NCBI RefSeq assembly: GCF_002975405.1
Contig: NZ_PCPS01000001.1
Coordinates: 1,302,001 to 1,366,000 of the forward strand
Length of the DNA: 64,000 nt
Reading direction: 5' to 3'
DNA from: Arthrobacter sp. MYb229
GTDB taxonomy: Bacteria > Actinomycetota > Actinomycetes > Actinomycetales > Micrococcaceae
The notes beneath the pieces are model-generated. The model worked only from the letters and a program-made list of their open reading frames with translations. It had not been told where the DNA came from and searched no databases. Positions within the stretch are counted from its first letter, which is position 1. Each line of letters opens with the position of its first letter. The position numbers were made by a program, and so were the translations under genes. Shown here in pieces: positions 17,744 to 25,484 of the stretch.

Positions 17744-19987
17744 TTACTCTTTGTTCGAGGCGAACAGCTTGTCGTTGTCCAGTGCCGCTTTCAATCGGGC
17801 ATCCAGTGGTGTGGCCAGATGCGCGGCCATGGTCTGCGACAGATGCGAGTGATCCCAGAAGGCGATCACCCCGCCGATAACGCCGTGGCATGTCTCATCC
17901 CGGCAGAATTTGTCATTCATGCTCAGCGCCACAATATTCGGATCGTCCAGGGAATTCACCGCGTCAACCTGTGGATCCATGGGAATCCACTCTTCGGCCG
18001 CGCCGCTGCATTCGCCCAGGCGCTGCTCATTTTCGGCCACGCAATCGGGCAGGTTGTCCACGGTGCTTCCGGGGAATGGGGTATCGCGGATGACCGCGAC
18101 CTGCGCTCCGGTGCCTTCCCACTCGCGCAGGGTCTTTTCGAATGCTTTTTTCGCTGGCTCTGCGGACCCTGCCAGATCTTGCCCGAGCACCGGCAGCGAC
18201 TGCCGGCTCGATGAGATGACCAGGTCGTAGTCCTCTTTCTCGATCTCGCCGGTGACCCACCCGGCGTACTCGGTGCAGCCATCGATGGAGGCTTGCTCGT
18301 CATAGTCCTGCGGCTCGCCCATCACGGCGCAGCGGCTGATCAGGTAGGTATCCAGTGCCCACCCGCGTTTTTCTGCGATGGACTTCACTGCGGGGACCCA
18401 CTGCCCGGCATGCGAGTTGCCCACGAGCGCAACCTTGATTTTCCCCTCGCCGAAGCTGCACACGGGACGCTCGGCGTAGTTGTCCCCTTGGCCGGCGAAG
18501 CAGTCGTCCTGGTAGATATCGGGCTTGTCCTCCTTGGCCATGATGGGCGCCGGAGCTAATTGCTGATATCTGTCCGGAATGCCCTTTTTGGCCACGCATT
18601 CATCCGTCAGCCCGTTGGACGCAAAGCAATCGACGCCAACTTGGGCGCTAACCCGCTTGACGGACGCGGAGATGTCCTTGGACTCCTCCATGATGGCGCC
18701 GCTCATCGAATAGAACGCGCCGGCGGCCAAGGCCAAGGTCGCGGAGCCCGCAAGCAAGAATCGCGGCGCGCTGAAATGCTTCGATACCTCGATGAACTTG
18801 CGGAAACGGACTTCCACGAGCTTCTGCGTGAGCACCGACAGCACCAAGGTCAAAGCCAGCGCACCGAGCTGGGCCGCCACTCCAAAATCTGCCACCACGT
18901 AGGGGGCAAGGATCAGTATCGGCCAGTGCCACAGGTAGATGGCGTAGGAATTATCGCCGAAGAAACCCATGAAGCGGTTTGCCAGTAACTTGTTCGGAGA
19001 CCACTTGTGTGTCGAATGAGCTAGCAGCAGCAGAGCGGTGCCAAGGACCGGAAGGAGTGCAATGTATCCGGGGAAAGGCATCTCGCCGTCGAAGCTCAGC
19101 GCACTGAACACGATGGCCGCTAGCCCCACCCAGGTGGCCAGCATACTCAGCACGCTGTTCTTTGCGGCGTAGGCGCGCTTGCCCAACGCAGCGACCAACG
19201 CGCCGGCGGCAAATTCCCATGCACGGGTGAAGGTCGAGAAATAGGCGGTACCCGCATCATTGGCCGTAGCGTACATGGAATACCCCAGCGACAAGGCGAA
19301 GATCAGCCCGACGCCGGCCACGGCAACGTTGCGCCGGTTCCATCCCAAACGCACGGCCGCCATGATCAGCGCGCCAATGAGAATCGGCCAGACCAGATAG
19401 AACTGCTCTTCGCCCGAGAGGGACCAGAAGTGCTGGAAGGGGCTTGGAGAATCCGCCTCGGCCAGATAGTCGACCTTGGAGGTGGCCAGATACCAGTTCT
19501 GGAAATAGAAGGTGGCCGCGATGGCCTGGAATCCCCAGTCCTGCCAGAGGGTGACCGGCGCCAGCAACCAAACTCCGACGAGTGCACTGAGGATCACCAG
19601 AAATGAGGCGGGCAGCAGGCGCTTGACGCGGCGCATCCAAAATTGCGCTACGTCCTTGAGGTTCTGCGGTGGACGTTTGATCAGGTGCGTGGTGATCAAG
19701 AATCCAGAGATCACGAAAAAGACGTCGACCCCGACAAATCCGCCGGGCAGGGCGGTGGGCCAGAAATGATAGAGCACCACGATTCCCACCGCGATGGCAC
19801 GCAGCCCTTGGATGTCCCCACGGAAAACCGCCGGTTTGGGTTGTGGCGCGGACGCGACAGTCTTGGTTTGCTGCAGGCTCACGTGCGGCGGGATCCTTTG
19901 TCCGGGGATAGATTCGCAAGGCAAGACGGGGTATGCGCGGCTTGCCAACGTAGAAACGGCCTCGAATACTCGAGGCCTACTTTTCAT
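17744..19987 (-). CDS. Acyltransferase-3 / SGNH-hydrolase membrane protein (OatA-like)
   Basis: A polytopic membrane protein of about 747 residues that transfers acyl groups, usually acetyl, across the membrane to an envelope sugar. The acyltransferase-3 part opens with FRGDIQGLRAIAVGIVVLYH and has about ten membrane segments. The extracytoplasmic C-terminal SGNH domain carries the nucleophile block VALVGNSHAGQW about 540 residues from the start used here here taken as 19987, and the catalytic Asp/His block WDHSHLS near the end. This order matches OatA-type peptidoglycan or polysaccharide O-acetyltransferases. The frame is open to 20095, but the extra N-terminal residues are unlike the family; neither ATG has a clear ribosome binding site, so the start could be at 19987 or later. 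It sits alone between two copies of the SH3 cassette. Substrate is not determined. Confidence 0.85.
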   Translation of the reverse strand: MKSRPRVFEAVSTLASRAYPVLPCESIPGQRIPPHVSLQQTKTVASAPQPKPAVFRGDIQGLRAIAVGIVVLYHFWPTALPGGFVGVDVFFVISGFLITTHLIKRPPQNLKDVAQFWMRRVKRLLPASFLVILSALVGVWLLAPVTLWQDWGFQAIAATFYFQNWYLATSKVDYLAEADSPSPFQHFWSLSGEEQFYLVWPILIGALIMAAVRLGWNRRNVAVAGVGLIFALSLGYSMYATANDAGTAYFSTFTRAWEFAAGALVAALGKRAYAAKNSVLSMLATWVGLAAIVFSALSFDGEMPFPGYIALLPVLGTALLLLAHSTHKWSPNKLLANRFMGFFGDNSYAIYLWHWPILILAPYVVADFGVAAQLGALALTLVLSVLTQKLVEVRFRKFIEVSKHFSAPRFLLAGSATLALAAGAFYSMSGAIMEESKDISASVKRVSAQVGVDCFASNGLTDECVAKKGIPDRYQQLAPAPIMAKEDKPDIYQDDCFAGQGDNYAERPVCSFGEGKIKVALVGNSHAGQWVPAVKSIAEKRGWALDTYLISRCAVMGEPQDYDEQASIDGCTEYAGWVTGEIEKEDYDLVISSSRQSLPVLGQDLAGSAEPAKKAFEKTLREWEGTGAQVAVIRDTPFPGSTVDNLPDCVAENEQRLGECSGAAEEWIPMDPQVDAVNSLDDPNIVALSMNDKFCRDETCHGVIGGVIAFWDHSHLSQTMAAHLATPLDARLKAALDNDKLFASNKE

Positions 19988-20222
19988 GTCTATCGATCTA
20001 AGCTGAACAAAGACTGAACAGTTACCTAATCTTAGCTTGACGCGGGAGCGGCTTGATCTGCATCTATATATAAACTTCCCTACCCATCGGTGCATTCAAG
20101 GTGGTTGTTGCCCATCTGCATCGATGGCATTGTGACCCAAGGCTCAGCAAAGTTCGGTAATTGCGGGCAATAGTAATCGGCGGTGCGCAAGCATTCCCGG
20201 CAGCATCGGCATCCGTTGCTGG

Positions 20223-20870
20223 CTAGAATCCCCAGGTCCAACCGCCTGTTTTCTCCGGATCGTAGATCACCTGGCCTGAGCTAAACGGCGAATCGAGCAT
20301 CAGCTGACCGGTGACCGTATCCCCGGCTCCGACCGCAATGTCCAAGGCGTTCGGCACCTCGCAAGAATAGGAAGCAATGGTATCCAGGTCATAGGTGATG
20401 TTCTCGTTCTCCCCCTGCGATACCCCAAAGACCGACGCGTCCAGAGGCATCAAGGCAATGTCCTCATCCACCGCGGCTGCTGCGGAGGCATCTAGGGTTG
20501 CGCTGATGTCGAGCAGCAGGAAGGTGCCGTTTTCGGGTTCGAGCTGTTGACCGAACCCGCGAAGTTGGCAACTCTCCAAGGCCTGCACCTTCCTGACCGT
20601 GATTTCGAACGAAGGCGCCTGCTCGCCTTCGACGGTGAGTTTTCCAGCCTCGCCAAGTTTCTTGACCACCTGTGATTCGGAATCCACATAGACCTTCTCC
20701 CCGGTCTGCGGATCGGTGGCTGCTACGTCTGCAATCTGGTGTTCCGCGGTATTGCTGGCCTGCGCCGGAGGGCCGTCGTTGGCGTTGGCCATGAGCACTG
20801 CGCCGGTGACCGCGCCGGCGGCGAGCATTGCACCGGTGGTGAGTCCGATAACCCGTTTGTTCGTGTTCAT
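20223..20870 (-). CDS. Exported DUF4352-like protein, cassette partner of the SH3 protein
   Basis: A 215-residue protein with an N-terminal hydrophobic segment (about 8-28) that acts as signal peptide or anchor. Residues about 75-215 look like a single beta-sandwich of DUF4352 style: a FLLLDISATLD strand, two cysteines about 75 residues apart (in ESCQLRG and SYSCEVP) that could form a disulphide, and a conserved tail GQLMLDSPFSSGQVIYDPEK followed by GGWTWGF. The family match is by pattern and is tentative. It lies 52 bases downstream of the SH3/GGCT gene on the same strand, likely one transcript. The last 28 residues of a second copy survive at 16558-16640. A role in the envelope is inferred from export and context. 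Confidence 0.65.
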   Translation of the reverse strand: MNTNKRVIGLTTGAMLAAGAVTGAVLMANANDGPPAQASNTAEHQIADVAATDPQTGEKVYVDSESQVVKKLGEAGKLTVEGEQAPSFEITVRKVQALESCQLRGFGQQLEPENGTFLLLDISATLDASAAAAVDEDIALMPLDASVFGVSQGENENITYDLDTIASYSCEVPNALDIAVGAGDTVTGQLMLDSPFSSGQVIYDPEKTGGWTWGF

Positions 20871-20922
20871 AGTGCGGCCTTTCGGCTTGAGCCGCCGGCG
20901 GGCGGCAGGGTGATGATCCTGG

Positions 20923-22521
20923 CTAGGAGCGCTTGAGGAAATCGCCGGAAGAAATAAACCGGCCCGAGTTCTTCACGACCTTCTCGGATTCGCTCGTGGT
21001 CTTATAGGTCCACGACTGCGAACCGTCTGTCATGCCGACCCGCTGCCTGGTATACATCGGCTTGCCGTTGTACTTCAGTTGGCTCTCGTAGATGTCCAAT
21101 TTCCGGAGCATCTCCGGTCCGCGCGAGTCGGAGTACTGGAACTGTTCGTTGACCACCGTTCCACTGCCGTTGGTCAGAAAGGTCCAGTTGGCGTTCCATA
21201 GTTGATACAGCGAAGACCGTGCAAAGCGCTGATCCATCACCTTCTGCTGGAATCCCGCCATCAGGTTGTAGGCCGACTGTCCGGTGCGCAGCGTGCCGTA
21301 CACGGCTATCGAGTACGGTCCATCTTGGCGGAGGTCATAGGATTCTTTGACGTAGCCGGTGCGGCTGCCGTAGTTCACCCTGACCCAACCGCCTTCGGCC
21401 TTGCCGGTGACAGTGACCTTATCCCCCTTTTTCAGAGTAGTCAGGATGCTGTCATACGGGTCGCTGCGCGGGGTCTTGCGCAAGGGAGCATTCTTGGAGC
21501 CAAAACAACCGTAAGGCGAAACGGAAATGGTATCCGGGATATATCCGGGAGGCTTCATGCGGTTGGTGACCCCGGTCCAGACCCAGCGGCCGTTGTGCAG
21601 GATCTCGTCCCGGCGGTTTGCCGAGCTCCAGGCGCCCCAACGCACCTTGGTGCCGCGCGAGATGGTTCCGACTTTGGTGTCGCTGGATTTATCGGCCTTG
21701 TTGTAGGTGCTTCCGTTTTCCTGTGCGTAGCGGTACTGCGGTGAGACATACGGCCTGTCGGTCACCGAACTCCAAACCCATTTGCCGCCGACCAGGATTT
21801 CATCGCGCCGGTTTGCGGAGTCCCAGCGCCGATATTCGTATTTTTCGGAGTGGTGGATGCGGCCAACGACCCTCGAGTTGCTCTTGTCCTGATGGGAGTA
21901 GATTGGGCCGCTCTTGTAGACGTAGCGGTACGCTTTGGCGGGGCGCACCTTGGTGACCTTGGAGGATGGCACCCAGCCGTAGTAGTAGGCCGTTTTGATT
22001 TGGGACCACGAACCGCTGACGTTGAGCAGGCTGACCTGGGTGCGGAAATTAACCCCGCCAATCGCACGGTTGTCATTTGCTTCCGCGAAAATCTGGGTGA
22101 ATGAGGTCATGTACCGCACCGATTCGTCCTTGGTATAGGTGCGTGTTTCCAGATATTGGCTGGCTGCCCATCCGGTCCGGGATCCCCATTTCAGCTGGCT
22201 CCACGCACCGTCTTTCTTGCCGGTCGGCGTGACGACAGTTCCCTTGCTCATCACCCCGTAGGAGGTGGAATTCGTGGTCGGCTGGGAGCGCAGGTTCAGG
22301 TTGACCGTGGTTCGGGTCTCGGTGACTCGTTTAATGTATTTGGAAGGTGGCGCATTTTCGGGGTCGAAGGCGCCGGTCGCTACGCGGATAGTCTGTGCTT
22401 GGAGGCCAGAATCCACTGAAGCGGCGGAGGTGGCCGGTGCGGTCAACCCGAAGGCCAGCATGGCGCACAATGTCACCCACACCGTCAGCGCGTTGCGGGG
22501 TTTGAGATGTTCAGGTGCCAT
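20923..22521 (-). CDS. Secreted SH3-repeat protein with gamma-glutamylcyclotransferase-fold C-terminus
   Basis: A 532-residue exported protein. After a signal peptide (about 1-36) come an SH3-like domain (about 50-115), a second less regular one, two 60-residue repeats sharing SANRRDEIL and a KWVW/RWVW motif, and a further SH3-like domain (about 350-410). The C-terminal 120 residues have the gamma-glutamylcyclotransferase/AIG2 pattern: the opening VYGTLRTGQ, a Glu in VVNEQFQY where the family has its catalytic Glu (G-E-x-Y), and the LDIYES helix. Members of the fold cleave gamma-glutamyl bonds to give 5-oxoproline. Start: the ATG at 22521 follows GAGGA at a good distance; the frame start at 22548 is less likely. 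The N-terminal third is duplicated in the fragment at 17003-17419. Action on gamma-D-Glu bonds in peptidoglycan is a hypothesis. Confidence 0.75.
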   Translation of the reverse strand: MAPEHLKPRNALTVWVTLCAMLAFGLTAPATSAASVDSGLQAQTIRVATGAFDPENAPPSKYIKRVTETRTTVNLNLRSQPTTNSTSYGVMSKGTVVTPTGKKDGAWSQLKWGSRTGWAASQYLETRTYTKDESVRYMTSFTQIFAEANDNRAIGGVNFRTQVSLLNVSGSWSQIKTAYYYGWVPSSKVTKVRPAKAYRYVYKSGPIYSHQDKSNSRVVGRIHHSEKYEYRRWDSANRRDEILVGGKWVWSSVTDRPYVSPQYRYAQENGSTYNKADKSSDTKVGTISRGTKVRWGAWSSANRRDEILHNGRWVWTGVTNRMKPPGYIPDTISVSPYGCFGSKNAPLRKTPRSDPYDSILTTLKKGDKVTVTGKAEGGWVRVNYGSRTGYVKESYDLRQDGPYSIAVYGTLRTGQSAYNLMAGFQQKVMDQRFARSSLYQLWNANWTFLTNGSGTVVNEQFQYSDSRGPEMLRKLDIYESQLKYNGKPMYTRQRVGMTDGSQSWTYKTTSESEKVVKNSGRFISSGDFLKRS

Positions 22522-22687
22522 GAAATGTTCCTCTGATCCCCGCGCCATTGCGGGAGTCCAAGTTATCCGGCTGCGCCAGCTGAGGTCGTGCCGGACCTGT
22601 GGCCTTCGATGATAGGCCTCTGCGGGCGTTAGTACAACACTTATAGCTTTAAGTTCATATTGAAGAGGCCAAAGCTGGTTAATGCAG

Positions 22688-22729
22688 AAGGCACCTGGCG
22701 CCGTACCTAAGTACAGGGCCAGGTGCCTT
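22688..22729. terminator. Hairpin terminator after ftsY
   Basis: A stem of AAGGCACCTGGC (22688-22699) with GCCAGGTGCCTT (22718-22729) and a further GTAC/GTAC pairing in the loop. It lies just beyond the ftsY stop on the minus strand and upstream of the SH3/GGCT gene. The T-run is best on the plus strand, so termination may be bidirectional. Confidence 0.7.
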
Positions 22730-22746
22730 TTGCCGGCGTTCGAAGA

Positions 22747-23937
22747 TCAGTCTTCGAGCAATGCGTCCACGAATGCTTCTGGATCAAAGGGCGCCAGATC
22801 ATCCGGGCCCTCACCCAGACCCACGAGCTTCACCGGAACACCGAGCTGACGCTGGATGGCCACGACGATGCCGCCCTTGGCGGTGCCGTCAAGCTTGGTC
22901 AGCACGATGCCGTTGACGTTGACGACCTCGGAGAACACCTTGGCCTGGGCCAAGCCGTTCTGACCGGTAGTCGCGTCCAAGACGAGCAGCACCTCATCGA
23001 TGGTTGCCTTCTTTTCGACCACGCGCTTGATCTTGCCAAGCTCGTCCATCAGGCCGACCTTGTTCTGCAGGCGCCCGGCGGTGTCGATCATGACGATGTC
23101 GACTTCCTGGTCGATGCCGGCCGAGACCGCTTCGAAGGCTACGGATGCCGGATCCGCGCCGTCGATCTGCGAACGCACGGTGGGCACGCCCACCCGGTCA
23201 CCCCAGGTAGCCAGCTGCTCGGCGGCTGCGGCACGGAAGGTATCCGCCGCTCCGAGCAGAACGTCCTTGTCCTCGGCAACCAGCACGCGGGCGAGCTTGC
23301 CGATGGTGGTCGTCTTGCCGACACCGTTGACGCCAACCACCATGATGATGCTTGGACGGTCCGGATGCGGGGCAGGCAGGTAGCTGCGGTCCAGAGTGGG
23401 GTCCACCAGCTTGAGCAGCTCTTCACGGAGCATTGCCTTCACCCGCTGCGGGTCGCGGCTGCCTTCAACCTTCACTCGCTCGCGCAAGGCGTCCACGAGT
23501 TCGAGGGCTGGTTCGGTGCCCAGGTCCGCCAGCAGCAGGGTCTCTTCAATCTCTTCCCAGACGTCCTCATCAATCGAGTCCTGGCTGAGCAGGGCCAGCA
23601 GGCCCTTGGAGAACATGTTGTTCGACTTGGTCAGGCGAGCGCGCAAGCGCGCCAGACGTCCCTGCACCGGCTCCGGAACATCCAGTGCCGGGGCGGCGGG
23701 AGCCGCCGGCGCAACGGGAGGTTCTTCGGTCAGGACTGCGCCAGCTGGGCTCTGCCCCTCTGCCGGGGTATCGCCTGGCTCGGCTGGGGACGCGCTGGTT
23801 GGCGTATCGTCTGCGTCGCGCTCGGAAGTGTACGGAGTCTTGGGCTTGCGCCCCTTGGCCACGAACGCGATGACACCAATGGCCACCACGGCGATGACCG
23901 CGACAATGATAATGGTAAATAATAGCTGATCGGTCAC
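22747..23937 (-). CDS. ftsY: Signal recognition particle receptor FtsY
   Basis: The SRP receptor GTPase, which docks ribosome-nascent chain-SRP complexes at the membrane; 396 residues from the GTG at 23937. The N-terminus is a single membrane helix (about 5-28) followed by an acidic Pro/Ala-rich linker, as in many actinobacteria. The NG domain has the P-loop GVNGVGKTTTIGKLA near residue 202, DTAGR near 284 and the closing GLGEGPDDLAPF segment. The GTG start is chosen because it gives VTDQLLFTI, directly entering the membrane helix, with GAGAGAA about nine bases upstream; the longer frame to 24024 adds Arg-rich residues not seen in the family. It follows smc in the usual actinobacterial order, but three envelope or transport genes intervene here. 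Confidence 0.95.
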   Translation of the reverse strand: MTDQLLFTIIIVAVIAVVAIGVIAFVAKGRKPKTPYTSERDADDTPTSASPAEPGDTPAEGQSPAGAVLTEEPPVAPAAPAAPALDVPEPVQGRLARLRARLTKSNNMFSKGLLALLSQDSIDEDVWEEIEETLLLADLGTEPALELVDALRERVKVEGSRDPQRVKAMLREELLKLVDPTLDRSYLPAPHPDRPSIIMVVGVNGVGKTTTIGKLARVLVAEDKDVLLGAADTFRAAAAEQLATWGDRVGVPTVRSQIDGADPASVAFEAVSAGIDQEVDIVMIDTAGRLQNKVGLMDELGKIKRVVEKKATIDEVLLVLDATTGQNGLAQAKVFSEVVNVNGIVLTKLDGTAKGGIVVAIQRQLGVPVKLVGLGEGPDDLAPFDPEAFVDALLED

Positions 23938-24123
23938 GAGTGAAATTCTCTCATAGTCTTGCCAAGCCGATGCTCTTAGGACCCGCACGAGTCTTCGGTC
24001 ACCAGTTGAACGCCGGCTCGCCAAGACGGCATAGACTTGCTGTGGCCTTACCGCCAGCAGTTTTCATTGTCCTCAAGAAAGGTCTCGCCACGCTGTCGCG
24101 ATGACAGTTTGGAACCGGTCACC

Positions 24124-25377
24124 ATGCCACGTCAACGTTCGTCTAAGCCACGTCCGCCCATCCCCCGTGAAATCGGGATCCTCTTGGTCGCAGCCTTCAT
24201 CATTGCCTTGGGCTTCGGGCTCATTGCACCGATCTTGCCGCAGTATGCGGTGAGCTTTGATGTCGGCGCAGCCGCCGCCAGCGTGATCGTCAGCATCTTT
24301 GCCTTTACCCGGCTGATCTTCGCCCCGGTCGCGGGCGTGCTGGTGGGCAAGCTGGGCGAACCGCGCATCTATGTCACCGGCGTGCTGCTGGTTGCGGTCT
24401 CCACGCTGCTGTGCGCGGTGGTCCAGGATTACACGCAGCTGCTGATCGCGCGCGGGCTCGGCGGCTTCGGCTCCACCATGTTCACCATCTCGGCCATGGC
24501 GCTCATTGCCCGTCTGGCACCGCAGGAATCGCGCGGCCGGATCTCGGGCATGTATGCCGGTTCCTTCTTGCTCGGCAACGTGATCGGCCCGGTGCTGGGC
24601 AGCCTCTTGGCACCCTTTGGCATGCGCATCCCCTTCGTCATCTACGGCACCGCCCTGGTGATCGCCGCGGCCGTCGTCTATTTCGCGCTGGGACGCCGGC
24701 GTGACCTGGACAAGGACCCGGCAAAGAACGGCGCCGCCTCCGCGGTGGAGGTGGTCACCACCCGCGAAGCCTTGAGTTCACCGGCCTACCGGGCGGCCCT
24801 GGCCTCGGGCTTCAGCTATGGATGGCTGGCTTTTGGCATTCGCACCAGCATGATTCCGCTCTTCGCGCTGGCGGTCTTCGGCGAGGACCTCGGCCCGAAG
24901 GTCGCCGGCATCTCGCTGGCCATCTTCGCCGTCGGCAACGGAATCGCGCTGATCTTCTCGGGCAAGCTCACGGATCGAATCGGACGAAAAATCCCGATCC
25001 TGGTCGGTATGACGGTACTGCTCGGCTCCATTGTGGCCATGGGCTACTTCACCTCGCTGACCGGGTTCATCATCCTCTCGGTCTTGGCTGGTTTCGGCGG
25101 CGGCATCTTGGGCCCAGCCCAGCAGGCGGCCGTGGCAGATGTCATTGGCTCGGGACGCAACGGCGGCAAGGCGCTGGCCGGATTCCAGATGTTCACGGAC
25201 CTTGGGGCGATTATCGGCCCGCTGATCGCCGGGGCCATGGCGGATGCCATCAGCTATCAGGTGGCCTTGAGCGCTTCGGGGGCCGCTTGCCTCGTCGGCG
25301 TGGTCGCGTGGTTGCTGGTCCCCAAAACCATTCGCCCGGTTGCCGTTGACGCGGAGAACGCAAACCAAGGCAAATAA
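24124..25377 (+). CDS. Major facilitator superfamily transporter (DHA1-type)
   Basis: A polytopic inner-membrane protein of 417 residues with twelve predicted membrane segments in two halves. The first half carries the A-like motif region (GVLVGKLGEPRIYV) and motif-C-like GSLLAPFGMRIPF; the central loop is short and charged (RRRDLDKDPAKNG); the second half repeats motif A as GKLTDRIGRKIP. This is the drug:H+ antiporter-1 layout, so export of a small molecule is likely, but the substrate cannot be told. The ATG at 24124 is preferred because the upstream frame (from 24037) encodes a polar Arg-rich stretch; the ribosome binding site is weak (GGAACC). It is divergent from ftsY and followed on the same strand by the GH25 gene, about 107 bases away. 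Confidence 0.8.
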   Translation: MPRQRSSKPRPPIPREIGILLVAAFIIALGFGLIAPILPQYAVSFDVGAAAASVIVSIFAFTRLIFAPVAGVLVGKLGEPRIYVTGVLLVAVSTLLCAVVQDYTQLLIARGLGGFGSTMFTISAMALIARLAPQESRGRISGMYAGSFLLGNVIGPVLGSLLAPFGMRIPFVIYGTALVIAAAVVYFALGRRRDLDKDPAKNGAASAVEVVTTREALSSPAYRAALASGFSYGWLAFGIRTSMIPLFALAVFGEDLGPKVAGISLAIFAVGNGIALIFSGKLTDRIGRKIPILVGMTVLLGSIVAMGYFTSLTGFIILSVLAGFGGGILGPAQQAAVADVIGSGRNGGKALAGFQMFTDLGAIIGPLIAGAMADAISYQVALSASGAACLVGVVAWLLVPKTIRPVAVDAENANQGK

Positions 25378-25484
25378 CTGAAGTCTCCCGGACCCGCACG
25401 CGGAACAGGGCGACTTTCGTTTGTCGGTTTTATAGACTGTGGGGAATCACCGCTGACACACTCGCATTCCCTACAGGAGATTTT

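Noticed and set aside
17561-18214. A 217-codon plus-strand frame opposite the SGNH domain
   Set aside because: The minus strand carries the SGNH motifs, and the plus frame has no domain or ribosome binding site.
22723-23922. A 399-codon plus-strand frame opposite ftsY
   Set aside because: It is a shadow of a GC-rich coding sequence; ftsY has all its motifs in the other strand.
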